64,000 bases of DNA from Photobacterium sp. SKA34 (GTDB lineage Bacteria > Pseudomonadota > Gammaproteobacteria > Enterobacterales > Vibrionaceae). The first letter of the stretch is position 1, and each line of letters opens with the position of its first letter. Shown piece by piece: positions 50,800-60,829 of this stretch. A program made the translations under genes and the position numbers. A model generated the notes under the pieces. The model made no database searches. It worked only from the letters and a program-made list of their open reading frames with translations, and was not told the DNA's origin. The stretch is taken from assembly GCF_000153325.1 (NCBI RefSeq), contig NZ_CH724145.1, forward strand, positions 365,840 through 429,839. Reading direction: 5' to 3'.

Positions 50800-52719
50800 T
50801 TATAAAATCACATCTTCTTTCGCGAATAGACGACCTTGCCCCGCAGAAACACCCAATTGTTTTAATATTTCCCATTCTTTATCGGTTTCAACGCCCACAG
50901 CAATAATTTGAACATTTGAGTCATCACAAGCGCCTAGCATACTTCTTACAAAAAGCTGATTTTCTTGTCGCTTATTAATATCTCTCACAAGTCCTCGGTG
51001 TAATTTAAGGTAATTAACTTTCACCTCTTTGATATAGTGCGTACTCACAATAGTACGTCCAGCTTGATCAACCGTTAACTTGCATCCAAGCCCCACTAAT
51101 TTTTTTAATACCGGACGTAAGGCATCAAGGTGTTTAACTAATTGGCTTTCAGATACTTCAAATATCATATGGTTCATTAATGGTCGTGGCATTTGTAATA
51201 ACTCATTGAGCAACCATTTCGTAAAAAGTTTATCTAATAATGAATAAGCACTGATATTTATTGAATAAACATCTGGGGTTAATTCTCTTTTTAATAACGC
51301 TAATATCTGATTAATGACAGCACGATCAAAGCGCTGATTAAATCCAACTTGATTAACGACAGGCATAAAGTGTGACGCTTTGAGCAGCTCCCCATGCTCA
51401 TCTTTAATTCGTGCAAGTATTTCACGACTGATAACAATATTATCAGCGGCATCAAGAATAGGCTGCTGATATAGCAAAGGGCCGCCATGCGTCAAAATTC
51501 GATCAAACAGCGTTCGCCAACGCACACTGCCTCGATCATCTTCATAATGGCTTTCTTTAGTAAAACGATTCCAACTGTTTGAACCTTGTAATTGCGAACT
51601 ACGTAGTGCGATGTCAGCTTCATCCATAATACGGCCTCGACGCTCTCCACCTTGGAAGTGCGTAACGCCAATATGACACCAATTGTCTCGCTCCGTCGAT
51701 AATGGCGGAGACAAACGTTCGAGCGCATTTAACAGTTGATTAATAAAGAGTTTAATTTCTTTTGCTGATTGTTGTGGGATCAAAATTGCGAATTCAGCAT
51801 CGTAGTAACGCGATAACATAGTGTCTGGGAAACGCTGAATAAAATTAGAAAGGATAATACTGACATCTTGGATAAACTCATCAGCAATTACTCTCCCTTC
51901 TTCAGCGACCACTTCATCCCAATCAGCTAAACGTACCAAGATCACTGAGCCTTGATTATCAGGCTCTTGTAGCATGGACTTTAAGCGACTATCAAATAAG
52001 ATGCGATTAGCAGCACCTGTGAGTTGATCAAGGAAGGTATGGGTACGAATAAAAGTATCAAAGCGGCTACGCTCTTGCCGAGCATCTTTCAGTTCTTTGA
52101 TTAATTGATCCATCGCTAAACTTGCCGTACCGGGCCATTCATGATCATCACCCACCGCATAATCATCAACCTTACCGGCTAAAATCATTCTTCCTCGCGT
52201 CTCTAATAATTCAGATCCCCGTAATTGAAGTTTTAACCAACGAACACCTTGCACTAAACCAAAAATAACAATGCCGAGAGCTAAACTGATAAATGACATC
52301 GCGCCTAGCGAATAAGTAAATTCCGCATAAGGTGGAATAGATTCAATTGTCACTTTGTACTGAGGGTTTAATTGAAGCTGATATTCACTGTCATACAGAA
52401 TATTAGGATCAGTAATCGACTCCATACTTTTATAGGCATACACCACGCCATGTGGACTCGTTACCGTTAACGCGGTGACATTACTTGATTTTAATAGCCT
52501 AGGTAGCCAACGAGATAATGATGCGCGACCTTGAGGATCAGCAAGCTCTTGATCAATGACTTCAACAACACCGTTTAAATAATGGGTTAAGTAATCCTGA
52601 CCAAGCTTACGAAAACTCAATGCACCGCCGATAAAAATAACGAAGATGGCACAAATAACAATCATTGTAACAAAAGCAACTAACCGATTAGTTAACTTCA
52701 TCCCTGAGGCTTTTCTCAT
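50800..52719 (-). CDS. csrD: CsrD/MshH, degenerate GGDEF-EAL regulator
   Basis: A 639-residue protein with two membrane helices (about residues 13-35 and 138-158) enclosing a periplasmic domain, a coiled linker, a degenerate GGDEF domain (YDAEF at about 306-310) and a degenerate EAL domain (REILAR at about 432-437). The loss of both catalytic motifs is typical of CsrD, which in E. coli does not make or break c-di-GMP but targets CsrB/C small RNAs for RNase E decay. In vibrios this gene is mshH, at the head of the MSHA locus. The start at 52719 has AGGAT upstream; an internal ATG six codons later is possible. Confidence 0.92.
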   Translation of the reverse strand: MRKASGMKLTNRLVAFVTMIVICAIFVIFIGGALSFRKLGQDYLTHYLNGVVEVIDQELADPQGRASLSRWLPRLLKSSNVTALTVTSPHGVVYAYKSMESITDPNILYDSEYQLQLNPQYKVTIESIPPYAEFTYSLGAMSFISLALGIVIFGLVQGVRWLKLQLRGSELLETRGRMILAGKVDDYAVGDDHEWPGTASLAMDQLIKELKDARQERSRFDTFIRTHTFLDQLTGAANRILFDSRLKSMLQEPDNQGSVILVRLADWDEVVAEEGRVIADEFIQDVSIILSNFIQRFPDTMLSRYYDAEFAILIPQQSAKEIKLFINQLLNALERLSPPLSTERDNWCHIGVTHFQGGERRGRIMDEADIALRSSQLQGSNSWNRFTKESHYEDDRGSVRWRTLFDRILTHGGPLLYQQPILDAADNIVISREILARIKDEHGELLKASHFMPVVNQVGFNQRFDRAVINQILALLKRELTPDVYSINISAYSLLDKLFTKWLLNELLQMPRPLMNHMIFEVSESQLVKHLDALRPVLKKLVGLGCKLTVDQAGRTIVSTHYIKEVKVNYLKLHRGLVRDINKRQENQLFVRSMLGACDDSNVQIIAVGVETDKEWEILKQLGVSAGQGRLFAKEDVIL

Positions 52720-52957
52720 AACATCCTAACTCTACACACTATTATTCAAATCAACTTACTATCATCAGCTACAACTTATATAGTAGAGCAACATAATGAA
52801 GCGTTTTCATTTTAAGGTTAATATATCAACTATATCATTCCAGCATCCGCTATTTTGATTTAATGAGATACGTTACATTGAGCAAAACACAATGTATCGC
52901 GTAATGAAACAATCAATCTCATATTATGCGTGAAAGGAACAAGGAAAGGTTATCACC

Positions 52958-53830
52958 ATGGACTGGATCACCTGTACTAAAAGCTTTGTCGCTGTCATCC
53001 ATCAAGGATCGCTTTCTCAAGCTGCGAAACATCTTGATATATCAAACTCAGCCTTATCAAAACGCTTGTCTTGGCTTGAACAACAGCTTGGCGTCCCTTT
53101 ATTAAAACGCACAACACGCCATTTATCACTCACAGATGCGGGAGATGTTTTTTTTCAGCGAAGTCAAACTTTATTAAAACATTGGCAACAGCTAATCACC
53201 GAAACGACGGCAACAAATGAAGAGATGAGCGGCACATTACATGTTGGCGCACCATCAAGCACGGGAAGCCATTTTTTGATTAATGTTATTGCAACATTTT
53301 GTCAGCGCTACCCCAATATCAATATTACGCTTCACACCATCACGTCAGGACAGTTACCAGATTTAAATCTCGACATTATTATTTGTAGTGAAATCGATAA
53401 TTTTAACTCTGCCAGTTATATCGCCACCCCCCTATTTTCAGATAATGCGAGATTTTACGCCTCTCCGACATATTTAGAACAATATGATCCTATTGAGTCA
53501 CCGGAACAACTGACACAACATAATTGCTTACTATTAAATCAGCAAAATCACGCCCATGAATATGTCTTCGATAGTGGCTTAACACTCCGCTTACAAGGTA
53601 ACTTCACTACCTCAAATCCAGAAATTTTAATCGCAAGTGCCGTCGAGCATATGGGGCTAATATTAATATCACCACAAAACGTACAACGAGAGTTAGCCCA
53701 TGGTTTGCTGATCCCAGTCTTAACACACTTACAATTGCCCCAACAGACGACATTTGCCTACTACCTAAAGTTGAACTATCAACACACTAAAACGAAATGT
53801 TTTATTGATTTTATTAAACAAAGCACCTGA
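52958..53830 (+). CDS. LysR-type transcriptional regulator, target unknown
   Basis: A 290-residue LysR regulator with the N-terminal helix-turn-helix (about residues 17-38, SLSQAAKHLDISNSALSKRLSWLE) and a periplasmic-binding-like effector domain (about 88-290). The start sequence MDWITCTKSFVAVIHQGS fits the subgroup that often controls a neighbouring transport or oxidoreductase gene, but the neighbours here (csrD and ssb) are core genes, so no target is suggested. It is the only plus-strand gene between csrD and ssb and may be an insertion. Confidence 0.9.
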   Translation: MDWITCTKSFVAVIHQGSLSQAAKHLDISNSALSKRLSWLEQQLGVPLLKRTTRHLSLTDAGDVFFQRSQTLLKHWQQLITETTATNEEMSGTLHVGAPSSTGSHFLINVIATFCQRYPNINITLHTITSGQLPDLNLDIIICSEIDNFNSASYIATPLFSDNARFYASPTYLEQYDPIESPEQLTQHNCLLLNQQNHAHEYVFDSGLTLRLQGNFTTSNPEILIASAVEHMGLILISPQNVQRELAHGLLIPVLTHLQLPQQTTFAYYLKLNYQHTKTKCFIDFIKQST

Positions 53831-53854
53831 CTTATCATAATCAAGACATAAAAA

Positions 53855-53875
53855 AAGCAGCGTTTAACGCTGCTT
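53855..53875. terminator. terminator between lysR-type gene and ssb
   Basis: AAGCAGCG (53855-53862) pairs with CGCTGCTT (53868-53875) around a 5-base loop. The left side is an A run, so the structure works best as a terminator for ssb on the minus strand; on the plus strand the T run is short. Confidence 0.75.
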
Positions 53876-53906
53876 CTTGATATTCAATCATTATTTTATA
53901 CAGGAT

Positions 53907-54464
53907 TTAGAACGGGATATCGTCATCAAAATCCATTGGTGGTTCATTGTACTGCTGCTGAGGCTGTTGAGGAGCCTGCTGCTGTGGCGCTGATGATTGC
54001 TGCTGTGGCGCATAGTTCTGCTGAGGAGCAGGTGCTGAGGCTGGCTGCTGAGGCTGACCCCAGTTATTGTTTTGCTGTTGGCCACCCATTTGCGCTTGAC
54101 CGCCTTGGTTTTGACGACCACCAAGCATTTGCATAGTACCGTTAAAGCCTTGAACAACCACTTCTGTTGTGTACTGATCTTGACCTTGCTGGTTCTGCCA
54201 TTTACGCGTCTGTAATTGACCTTCAATGTATACCTGTGAACCTTTACGTAAGTATTCACCAGCAACTTCTGCTAACTTACCGTATAAAGCAACGCGGTGC
54301 CATTCGGTTTTTTCACGCTGCTCGCCAGTATTTTTATCACGCCATGATTCTGATGTCGCAATAGTGATATTTGCTACTGCACCGCCATTTGGCATGTAAC
54401 GAACTTCAGGATCATTTCCTAAGTTACCGACTAAGATAACCTTATTTACGCCACGACTGGCCAT
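53907..54464 (-). CDS. ssb: single-stranded DNA-binding protein
   Basis: A 185-residue SSB with the OB-fold domain (about residues 1-110), a Gln/Pro/Ala/Gly-rich linker (about 115-175) and the conserved acidic tip MDFDDDIPF. The tip binds partner proteins such as RecO, exonuclease I and PriA. The start [16 protein letters not shown] is standard. In most gammaproteobacteria ssb is divergent from uvrA; here galU and a remnant lie between, as in vibrios. I saw no LexA box before ssb. Confidence 0.97.
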   Translation of the reverse strand: MASRGVNKVILVGNLGNDPEVRYMPNGGAVANITIATSESWRDKNTGEQREKTEWHRVALYGKLAEVAGEYLRKGSQVYIEGQLQTRKWQNQQGQDQYTTEVVVQGFNGTMQMLGGRQNQGGQAQMGGQQQNNNWGQPQQPASAPAPQQNYAPQQQSSAPQQQAPQQPQQQYNEPPMDFDDDIPF

Positions 54465-55130
54465 AGTTCACTCCAAATCTGATAGCGTACTATTGGTTTA
54501 TAATAGCCGCTTATTGAAAGTTTATACTTAATCGCGCAGTTTATCACGCCAGTAGAATTTTTACATAGCCCAAGTACAATGCAATAAAAACAGCAATCAC
54601 AATTTCAGCGGATATCAGCTAAATATCTTTACCTCAACAATCACAAATGTTGTACCAATGCAAACCGGTCAACTTTCTGACACTCTGACACATTAACTCG
54701 CTATGCTATATCGAGATAAACAATAATTGTACGAATCAAAGAAGACGATAAGATAGAAAGTGGTTTCCACACTTACGCAACAAAATGGGATAGTAATGAA
54801 GCTCGCTTTAATACGACGGTAAGCTCTATTATACCCAGCAGCGTAACGGTGAAGATTGGCCGTTTGATAAACCCATGTACCTGATTTTAAACCTCGCTAT
54901 CGGTGGTGGCTGGGAAGGACAGCAAGGGATTGATGACTCTATTTTCCCACAGAAATTTTTAATCGATTATGTTCGTATCTACGATCTGAAATAACAAGCT
55001 TTAAAGTCGCAAATAATGAAGCCTTTCGCATTAAAAAAGAAAGGTACTCTATTTGCTGATATATGCATTAAGTCTTTAATAATAAAGCAGTATAAAATGT
55101 GATAACTCTATATGAATACTAGGATGTACC
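54465..55130. other. ssb-galU intergenic region
   Basis: About 670 bases with no intact gene. The part next to ssb must hold its promoter. The middle carries a broken glycoside hydrolase 16 remnant (54762-54994). The last 135 bases precede galU and include its ribosome binding site (AGGATG). In V. cholerae, as I recall, the regulator gene qstR lies at this place; no trace of it is visible here. Confidence 0.6.
54762..54994 (+). pseudogene. remnant of a glycoside hydrolase family 16 gene (C-terminal end)
   Basis: The plus strand encodes GFHTYATKWDSNEARF in one frame, then, after a frameshift near 54808-54814, DGKLYYTQQRNGEDWPFDKP in another. That frame goes on through MYLILNLAIGGGWEG, GIDDSIFPQKF and IDYVRIYDLK to a TAA at 54992. 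These blocks are the C-terminal third of GH16 beta-glucanases (laminarinase type). The catalytic EIDxxE segment and everything before it are missing, so the piece is dead. It points to a laminarin- or beta-glucan-degrading enzyme that was once here. Confidence 0.8.
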
Positions 55131-56003
55131 ATGATAAAAAAATGTCTCTTTCCTGCCGCTGGCTACGGTACGCGCTTTTTACCCGCAACCAAATCAATGC
55201 CAAAAGAAATGATGCCCGTGGTTAATAAACCATTGATTGAATATGGCGTAGATGAAGCAATCCAAGCTGGCATGAACCGTATTTGTATTGTGACAGGTCG
55301 TGGTAAAAACACCTTGATGGATCACTTCGATAAGAACTATGAGTTAGAGCATCAAATCAGTGGTACTAACAAAGAAGAGCTCTTGGTTGATATTCGCGAC
55401 ATTATTGATTCAGCGTACTTCACTTACATCCGTCAACGTGAAATGAAAGGCTTGGGTCATGCAATCCTAACAGGCCGTGAGCTTGTGGGTAACGAACCTT
55501 TTGCTGTAGTACTTGCCGATGATCTTTGTGTAACCGATGAAGAGCAACAAGGTGTGCTTGCGCAAATGGCTGAGCTTTATAAGCAGTTCCGCTGCTCCAT
55601 TGTCGCGGTTGAAGAAGTGCCAGAAGAAGATACACACAAGTACGGCGTGATTTCAGGCCAAATGTTACGCGATGACCTATTCCGTGTTGATAACATGGTG
55701 GAAAAACCAGAGCCCGGTACTGCGCCAAGTAACTTAGCGATTATTGGTCGCTACATCCTTACGCCTGATATTTTTGATATTATTGAACAAACCGAACCAG
55801 GTAAAGGCGGCGAAATCCAAATTACCGATGCACTAATGCAACAAGCACAAACAGGCTGCGTATTAGCATATAAGTTTAAAGGTAAACGTTTTGACTGTGG
55901 TAGCGTTGAAGGCTATATCGATGCAACTAACTATTGTTTTGAACATGTTTACAAAAAAGGTAAACATAAAGAGCTAGCCAAACAGCAAACTGGCAAGAAA
56001 TAA
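55131..56003 (+). CDS. galU: UTP-glucose-1-phosphate uridylyltransferase GalU
   Basis: A 290-residue nucleotidyltransferase with the N-terminal AAGYGTRFLPATKSMPKEM motif and the VVLADDL metal-binding segment. It makes UDP-glucose for LPS, exopolysaccharide and galactose metabolism. AGGATG precedes the ATG at 55131. A terminator follows, then the uvrA control region. Confidence 0.95.
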   Translation: MIKKCLFPAAGYGTRFLPATKSMPKEMMPVVNKPLIEYGVDEAIQAGMNRICIVTGRGKNTLMDHFDKNYELEHQISGTNKEELLVDIRDIIDSAYFTYIRQREMKGLGHAILTGRELVGNEPFAVVLADDLCVTDEEQQGVLAQMAELYKQFRCSIVAVEEVPEEDTHKYGVISGQMLRDDLFRVDNMVEKPEPGTAPSNLAIIGRYILTPDIFDIIEQTEPGKGGEIQITDALMQQAQTGCVLAYKFKGKRFDCGSVEGYIDATNYCFEHVYKKGKHKELAKQQTGKK

Positions 56004-56010
56004 ACACACA

Positions 56011-56035
56011 ATCCCGCTTAACCGCGGGATTTTTT
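56011..56035 (+). terminator. terminator after galU
   Basis: ATCCCGC (56011-56017) pairs with GCGGGAT (56024-56030) around a 6-base loop, followed by a run of five Ts. A classical intrinsic terminator ending galU. Confidence 0.88.
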
Positions 56036-56043
56036 ATCCATTT

Positions 56044-56063
56044 TACTGTGTTTTTACTCAGTA
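56044..56063 (+). promoter_or_regulatory. LexA (SOS) box upstream of uvrA
   Basis: The site matches the LexA consensus core CTG-N10-CAG (CTG at 56046-56048, CAG at 56059-56061), is flanked by TA on both sides, and has an AT-rich centre. It lies 68 bases before the uvrA ATG, where LexA represses uvrA in E. coli. This strongly suggests DNA-damage induction of uvrA here. Confidence 0.85.
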
Positions 56064-56130
56064 TTTTTTGCTCATTATGATCCGCTGTGAAATACTAGTC
56101 GTTAAATAAAATAAAAGAATCATCACTGAT

Positions 56131-58956
56131 ATGGATAACATCGAAGTCAGGGGTGCTCGCACCCATAACCTTAAAAATATTAATCTAACGATCCCCCGCG
56201 ATAAGCTCATCGTTATCACAGGGTTATCAGGTTCGGGGAAATCCTCTCTGGCTTTTGATACCTTATATGCGGAAGGCCAACGTCGTTATGTTGAATCTCT
56301 TTCTGCCTACGCGCGTCAGTTTTTATCCTTAATGGAAAAGCCTGATGTCGATCATATTGAAGGGCTTTCGCCTGCTATTTCCATCGAGCAGAAATCCACC
56401 TCGCACAACCCACGCTCAACCGTTGGTACTATTACCGAGATTTATGATTATCTACGTTTACTCTATGCCCGTGTAGGTGAGCCTCGCTGTCCAACCCACG
56501 ACATCACCCTAGCGGCGCAAACTGTTAGTCAGATGGTCGATCAAGTCTTAGCTATGCCTGAAGGCAGTAAACTAATGCTACTGGCACCTATTATTAAAGA
56601 GAGGAAAGGTGAGCACGTTAAGACGCTAGCGAACTTAGCCGCTCAAGGTTATATCCGTGCCCGTATTGATGGTGAAGTATGCGATCTTTCCGATCCACCA
56701 ACGTTAGAACTTCACAAAAAGCACACTATCGAAGTGGTCGTTGATCGCTTTAAAGTGCGTGACGATCTACAGATCCGCTTAGCCGAATCGTTTGAAACCG
56801 CCTTAGAGCTATCAGGCGGTAATGTAGTTATAGCACCGATGTCCGGTGAAGAAGGTGAAGAGCAGGTATTTTCTGCCAATTTTGCCTGTCCACACTGTGG
56901 TTATAGTATGCAAGAGCTTGAACCACGCCTGTTCTCGTTTAACAACCCAGCCGGTGCGTGTGGCACTTGTGATGGGCTTGGTGTTCAGCAATACTTCGAT
57001 CCCGAACGGGTGATTCAAAATGGCGAGTTAAGTTTATCTGGTGGTGCTATCCGCGGTTGGGATAAACGTAATTTTTACTATTTCCAAATGCTTAAATCAC
57101 TTTCTGAGCATTATAAATTTGATGTTGAAGCGCCCTTTGATGCGCTATCGAAAAAAGTCAAAGAAGTCATTTTAAACGGTTCTGGCAATACTGAGATCGA
57201 GTTTAAATATATTAACGATCGTGGTGACATTACCGTAAGACGCCATCCATTTGAGGGGATCCTCAACAATATGGAACGTCGTTACCGTGAAACCGAATCA
57301 AACTCGGTACGTGAAGAGTTATCAAAGTTTGTTTCGACTAAACCATGTTCAAGCTGTCATGGTTCACGCTTACGCCAAGAAGCACGTCATGTGTTTATTG
57401 GTGAGACCAACTTGCCACAAATCTGTGAAATGAGCATTAGTGGCGCGCACCAATTCTTTGATGAGTTAGCTTTAACGGGGCAACGCGCACAAATTGCAGA
57501 AAAGATCTTAAAAGAGATCAATGAACGTTTAAGTTTCTTAATCAATGTTGGCTTAAACTACCTGAGCCTATCTCGTAGTGCAGATACTTTATCTGGCGGT
57601 GAAGCACAACGAATTCGTCTTGCCAGCCAAATTGGCGCGGGGCTTGTCGGCGTGATGTACGTCTTGGATGAACCTTCCATTGGTCTCCACCAGCGTGATA
57701 ACGAACGACTACTCAAAACCTTAATTCACCTTCGTGATTTAGGCAATACCGTGATTGTGGTGGAGCACGACGAAGATGCCATTCGTGCCGCAGATTACGT
57801 GATTGATATTGGTCCAGGCGCAGGTGTTCACGGTGGTAATATCATTGCACAAGGTGGCGTTAAAGATATCTTAAAATCAAAAGAATCGTTAACAGGACAA
57901 TACCTCAGCGGTAAAAGAGCAATTGAAATCCCTGCAGAGCGAACACCGTTTGATCCCGAAAAAACCGTCAAACTACTGGGCGCTACTGGTAACAACCTTA
58001 AAGATGTCAATGTCGAAATTCCTGTTGGTTTATTTACCTGTATTACTGGTGTTTCTGGCTCTGGAAAATCAACGCTTATTAACGATACCTTCTTTGAAAT
58101 TGCTCATCACAAATTAAATGGTGCCACGACGGGTACACCTGCTCCGTATAGTGAGATCCAAGATCTAGAACATTTCGATAAGGTTATCGACATTAACCAA
58201 AGCCCGATTGGTCGTACCCCGCGTTCAAACCCTGCCACTTACACAGGTATTTTTACCCCTATTCGTGAGCTTTTTTCAGGCACTCAAGAAGCCCGTTCCC
58301 GTGGTTATAAACCAGGACGCTTTAGCTTTAACGTTCGTGGTGGTCGCTGTGAAGCTTGCCAAGGTGATGGCGTAATCAAAGTTGAAATGCACTTCTTACC
58401 GGATGTCTATGTACCTTGTGATGCCTGTAAAGGTAAGCGTTATAACCGTGAAACCTTAGAGATCCGCTACAAAGGCAAAACCATCGATGAAGTGTTAGAA
58501 CTCACGGTTGAAGATGCACGAGAATTCTTTGATCCGGTTCCCGCTATTGCAAGAAAGTTACAAACCTTAATGGATGTTGGTTTATCGTATATTCGTTTAG
58601 GTCAAGCGGCGACAACCTTATCGGGCGGTGAAGCACAGCGTGTGAAACTAGCGAAAGAGTTATCGAAACGCGATACAGGAAAGACACTTTATATTCTGGA
58701 TGAGCCAACAACCGGATTACACTTCCACGATATTCAGCAGCTATTAACAGTACTGCATAAATTACGTGATAAAGGTAATACCATTGTGGTGATCGAACAT
58801 AACTTAGACGTAATAAAAACCGCAGATTGGATCATCGATCTTGGTCCTGAAGGCGGTAGTGGTGGTGGTGAGATCATTGCAACAGGAACACCTGAAGATG
58901 TATCTAAAGTGAAAGGCTCACATACAGCAAGGTTCCTTAAACCGCTGCTAGGTTAG
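56131..58956 (+). CDS. uvrA: excinuclease ABC subunit A
   Basis: A 941-residue UvrA, near the E. coli length (940). It has two ABC ATPase modules with Walker [10 protein letters not shown] (about residues 31-39) and GVSGSGKST (about 640-648), two signature LSGGEAQR motifs, and zinc-finger cysteines (CPHC/CGTC in the first half, CEAC/CDAC in the second). It scans DNA for bulky damage and loads UvrB. The LexA box and galU terminator lie just upstream. Confidence 0.98.
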   Translation: MDNIEVRGARTHNLKNINLTIPRDKLIVITGLSGSGKSSLAFDTLYAEGQRRYVESLSAYARQFLSLMEKPDVDHIEGLSPAISIEQKSTSHNPRSTVGTITEIYDYLRLLYARVGEPRCPTHDITLAAQTVSQMVDQVLAMPEGSKLMLLAPIIKERKGEHVKTLANLAAQGYIRARIDGEVCDLSDPPTLELHKKHTIEVVVDRFKVRDDLQIRLAESFETALELSGGNVVIAPMSGEEGEEQVFSANFACPHCGYSMQELEPRLFSFNNPAGACGTCDGLGVQQYFDPERVIQNGELSLSGGAIRGWDKRNFYYFQMLKSLSEHYKFDVEAPFDALSKKVKEVILNGSGNTEIEFKYINDRGDITVRRHPFEGILNNMERRYRETESNSVREELSKFVSTKPCSSCHGSRLRQEARHVFIGETNLPQICEMSISGAHQFFDELALTGQRAQIAEKILKEINERLSFLINVGLNYLSLSRSADTLSGGEAQRIRLASQIGAGLVGVMYVLDEPSIGLHQRDNERLLKTLIHLRDLGNTVIVVEHDEDAIRAADYVIDIGPGAGVHGGNIIAQGGVKDILKSKESLTGQYLSGKRAIEIPAERTPFDPEKTVKLLGATGNNLKDVNVEIPVGLFTCITGVSGSGKSTLINDTFFEIAHHKLNGATTGTPAPYSEIQDLEHFDKVIDINQSPIGRTPRSNPATYTGIFTPIRELFSGTQEARSRGYKPGRFSFNVRGGRCEACQGDGVIKVEMHFLPDVYVPCDACKGKRYNRETLEIRYKGKTIDEVLELTVEDAREFFDPVPAIARKLQTLMDVGLSYIRLGQAATTLSGGEAQRVKLAKELSKRDTGKTLYILDEPTTGLHFHDIQQLLTVLHKLRDKGNTIVVIEHNLDVIKTADWIIDLGPEGGSGGGEIIATGTPEDVSKVKGSHTARFLKPLLG

Positions 58957-58982
58957 AATATGAAAACACGCTAACATATGAT

Positions 58983-59008
58983 AACAGGCTGATTTTACTC
59001 AGCCTGTT
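58983..59008 (+). terminator. terminator-like hairpin after uvrA
   Basis: AACAGGCTGA (58983-58992) pairs with TCAGCCTGTT (58999-59008) around a 6-base loop. The T tract is short (TGCTTATT), so termination may be partial. It lies between uvrA and the PglL-like gene. Confidence 0.6.
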
Positions 59009-59033
59009 TGCTTATTCATACTCAGGAACAACC

Positions 59034-60776
59034 ATGACAGTGTTACAACTCGAAGGTACCAGACTAGAAAAGAAACGGATTTCTAAACCATTGGTACGCT
59101 ATTTCCTTGCAACAGTCGGTGTTATTTTCATTGTTGCTATGCACTACTTCCAACACAACCCAGGTGGATCAGGGCTTGAGCTCTCGTTTAACTCTACTGT
59201 TTGGATCCCTTTTAGTTTTGCTATCTCTTTCGGCTTACTGGAAATTTGTCGCCAACAAATCTGGCGTTATTCACGCCTGACACTATTATTATTTGCTTGT
59301 TGCATACTACTGACTATCCCCATTTTTTATTCCAATGCTGATGCAGGAGCGGCGTTTAATCGCTTGTTTACCTTGTGGGCTGGATTTCTGTTTTTTGTTA
59401 GCTTGCAGCAATTCGTCTTTACCCATCAGCAACGCCAACGCTTGTTATGGTTTATTTTAATCGGCGTGCTGATTGAAGCGGTGTTTGCATGGTATCAATA
59501 CCTTTGGATCACAGCTAAGAACCCTATCGGCTACGACACTATTGCTAATCGCCCTTATGGTATATTTCAGCAACCGAATGTGATGGCAAGTTTTCTTGCG
59601 ACAGGACTCATGATTAGTACTTACTTATTAGCCCGTATTCCACTATATCGTGGAAAATGGTCATGGCTTCATATCGCCTTGCTGATCACACCTATGCTAA
59701 CCATTCCAATGTTAGTGGTATTGAACTCTCGTACAGGTTGGTTAGGCGCGGTTATTGGCATAACACTAATGCTGCCGTATTTACGTCGCTTTGCCGCAAA
59801 ACAAGTCCAACGCTTATGGCTACTAATGATTGCATTAGGGCTTTGTTTAGCATGGAATATTTCATCTACCGAAAATTGGTCGCCTAAAGCCAACAGCGTC
59901 ACAGTTGCTGGTGATGGTCGAGGAGTTATATATCCACAAGCCTATGAGATGTTTACCACTAAGCCACTCACTGGTTATGGCTACGGTAAATTTGAAGCCG
60001 CCTATATTACTCAAACGGCGTTATGGCACAATGAAAATCCAGCGCAACACACAGGTATTCCGAGCTTAGATCACCCACATAACGAATTACTTTTCTGGGC
60101 CGATGAAGGCGGTATTGTACCACTTATCGGCTTGTTGCTTGCTGCGTTTGCTGTGATGATAAAGATAAGAAAAGCGCCTAATGGCACTCAGTTAGCGTTA
60201 ATTGGATTGTTTTTTCCTATCGTTTTACACACCCAACTTGAGTATCCTTTCTACCATTCATTAGTGCATTGGCTGATCTTTATCGTACTAATATATTGGG
60301 TGGATAACCTTACCACCAAATACCATCGCCAATCATTAAGCTACGTGTTGGGCCTGAAAGTTTTTGCACTTATTGTACCAATCTTTATCTCTAGCTTTAT
60401 GGTGACTACCCTGTATTCAGGTTGGCAGTTAACTAAATTTGAAACCACTCGACCAGTAAATATTGAATACTTACTTAAGGTGAATAATCCATGGTCGTGG
60501 AAAAATCGCTTTGATTGGGACTTACAACTTACGCAACTGCAACTTGGTATTAGCAGCGATAAACCAGCGCTGATTGAAGACTATATTCAATGGGCAAATG
60601 AAAAAGCCAAAACATGGCCGAGACCTGCACTGTATCAAAACCTGATCCTCGCTTACGATGCCCTCGACAATAAAGAGCAAGCATCACAAATCAGAGATGA
60701 AGCGCTGTTCTTATTTCCATCTTTAAATTTTGAGCAGCAAAACAGCCAAGCAAAGGCAACGTCGGCTGCTAAATAA
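59034..60776 (+). CDS. PglL-family O-oligosaccharyltransferase (Wzy_C/O-antigen ligase fold)
   Basis: A 580-residue protein with about a dozen membrane helices, a large periplasmic loop with the HPHNE motif (LDHPHNELLFWADEGG, about residues 340-355), and a C-terminal soluble tail of about 120 residues. This is the layout of the O-antigen ligase/PglL superfamily. The V. cholerae gene next to uvrA is, as I recall, a characterised PglL-type O-oligosaccharyltransferase that can transfer glycans to protein serine residues. Substrates here are unknown; pilins are the classical ones. WaaL-type LPS ligase is the alternative. Confidence 0.82.
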   Translation: MTVLQLEGTRLEKKRISKPLVRYFLATVGVIFIVAMHYFQHNPGGSGLELSFNSTVWIPFSFAISFGLLEICRQQIWRYSRLTLLLFACCILLTIPIFYSNADAGAAFNRLFTLWAGFLFFVSLQQFVFTHQQRQRLLWFILIGVLIEAVFAWYQYLWITAKNPIGYDTIANRPYGIFQQPNVMASFLATGLMISTYLLARIPLYRGKWSWLHIALLITPMLTIPMLVVLNSRTGWLGAVIGITLMLPYLRRFAAKQVQRLWLLMIALGLCLAWNISSTENWSPKANSVTVAGDGRGVIYPQAYEMFTTKPLTGYGYGKFEAAYITQTALWHNENPAQHTGIPSLDHPHNELLFWADEGGIVPLIGLLLAAFAVMIKIRKAPNGTQLALIGLFFPIVLHTQLEYPFYHSLVHWLIFIVLIYWVDNLTTKYHRQSLSYVLGLKVFALIVPIFISSFMVTTLYSGWQLTKFETTRPVNIEYLLKVNNPWSWKNRFDWDLQLTQLQLGISSDKPALIEDYIQWANEKAKTWPRPALYQNLILAYDALDNKEQASQIRDEALFLFPSLNFEQQNSQAKATSAAK

Positions 60777-60785
60777 CCATAAAAA

Positions 60786-60808
60786 ATGGCTACCCAATCG
60801 GTAGCCAT
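60786..60808. terminator. bidirectional terminator between PglL-like gene and aminotransferase
   Basis: ATGGCTACC (60786-60794) pairs with GGTAGCCAT (60800-60808), with an A run before and a T run after, so it suits both converging genes. Confidence 0.9.
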
Positions 60809-60829
60809 TTTTATTTACTCATCAATATA

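Noticed and set aside
53936..54364. Long open frames on both strands over ssb
   Set aside because: They are by-products of the repetitive Gln/Pro/Gly codons of the ssb linker; ssb itself is certain.
53907..54464. Tandem repeats in ssb as a CRISPR-like or satellite array
   Set aside because: The repeated CAG/CTG-type codons encode a Gln-rich SSB linker, a common feature of the family.
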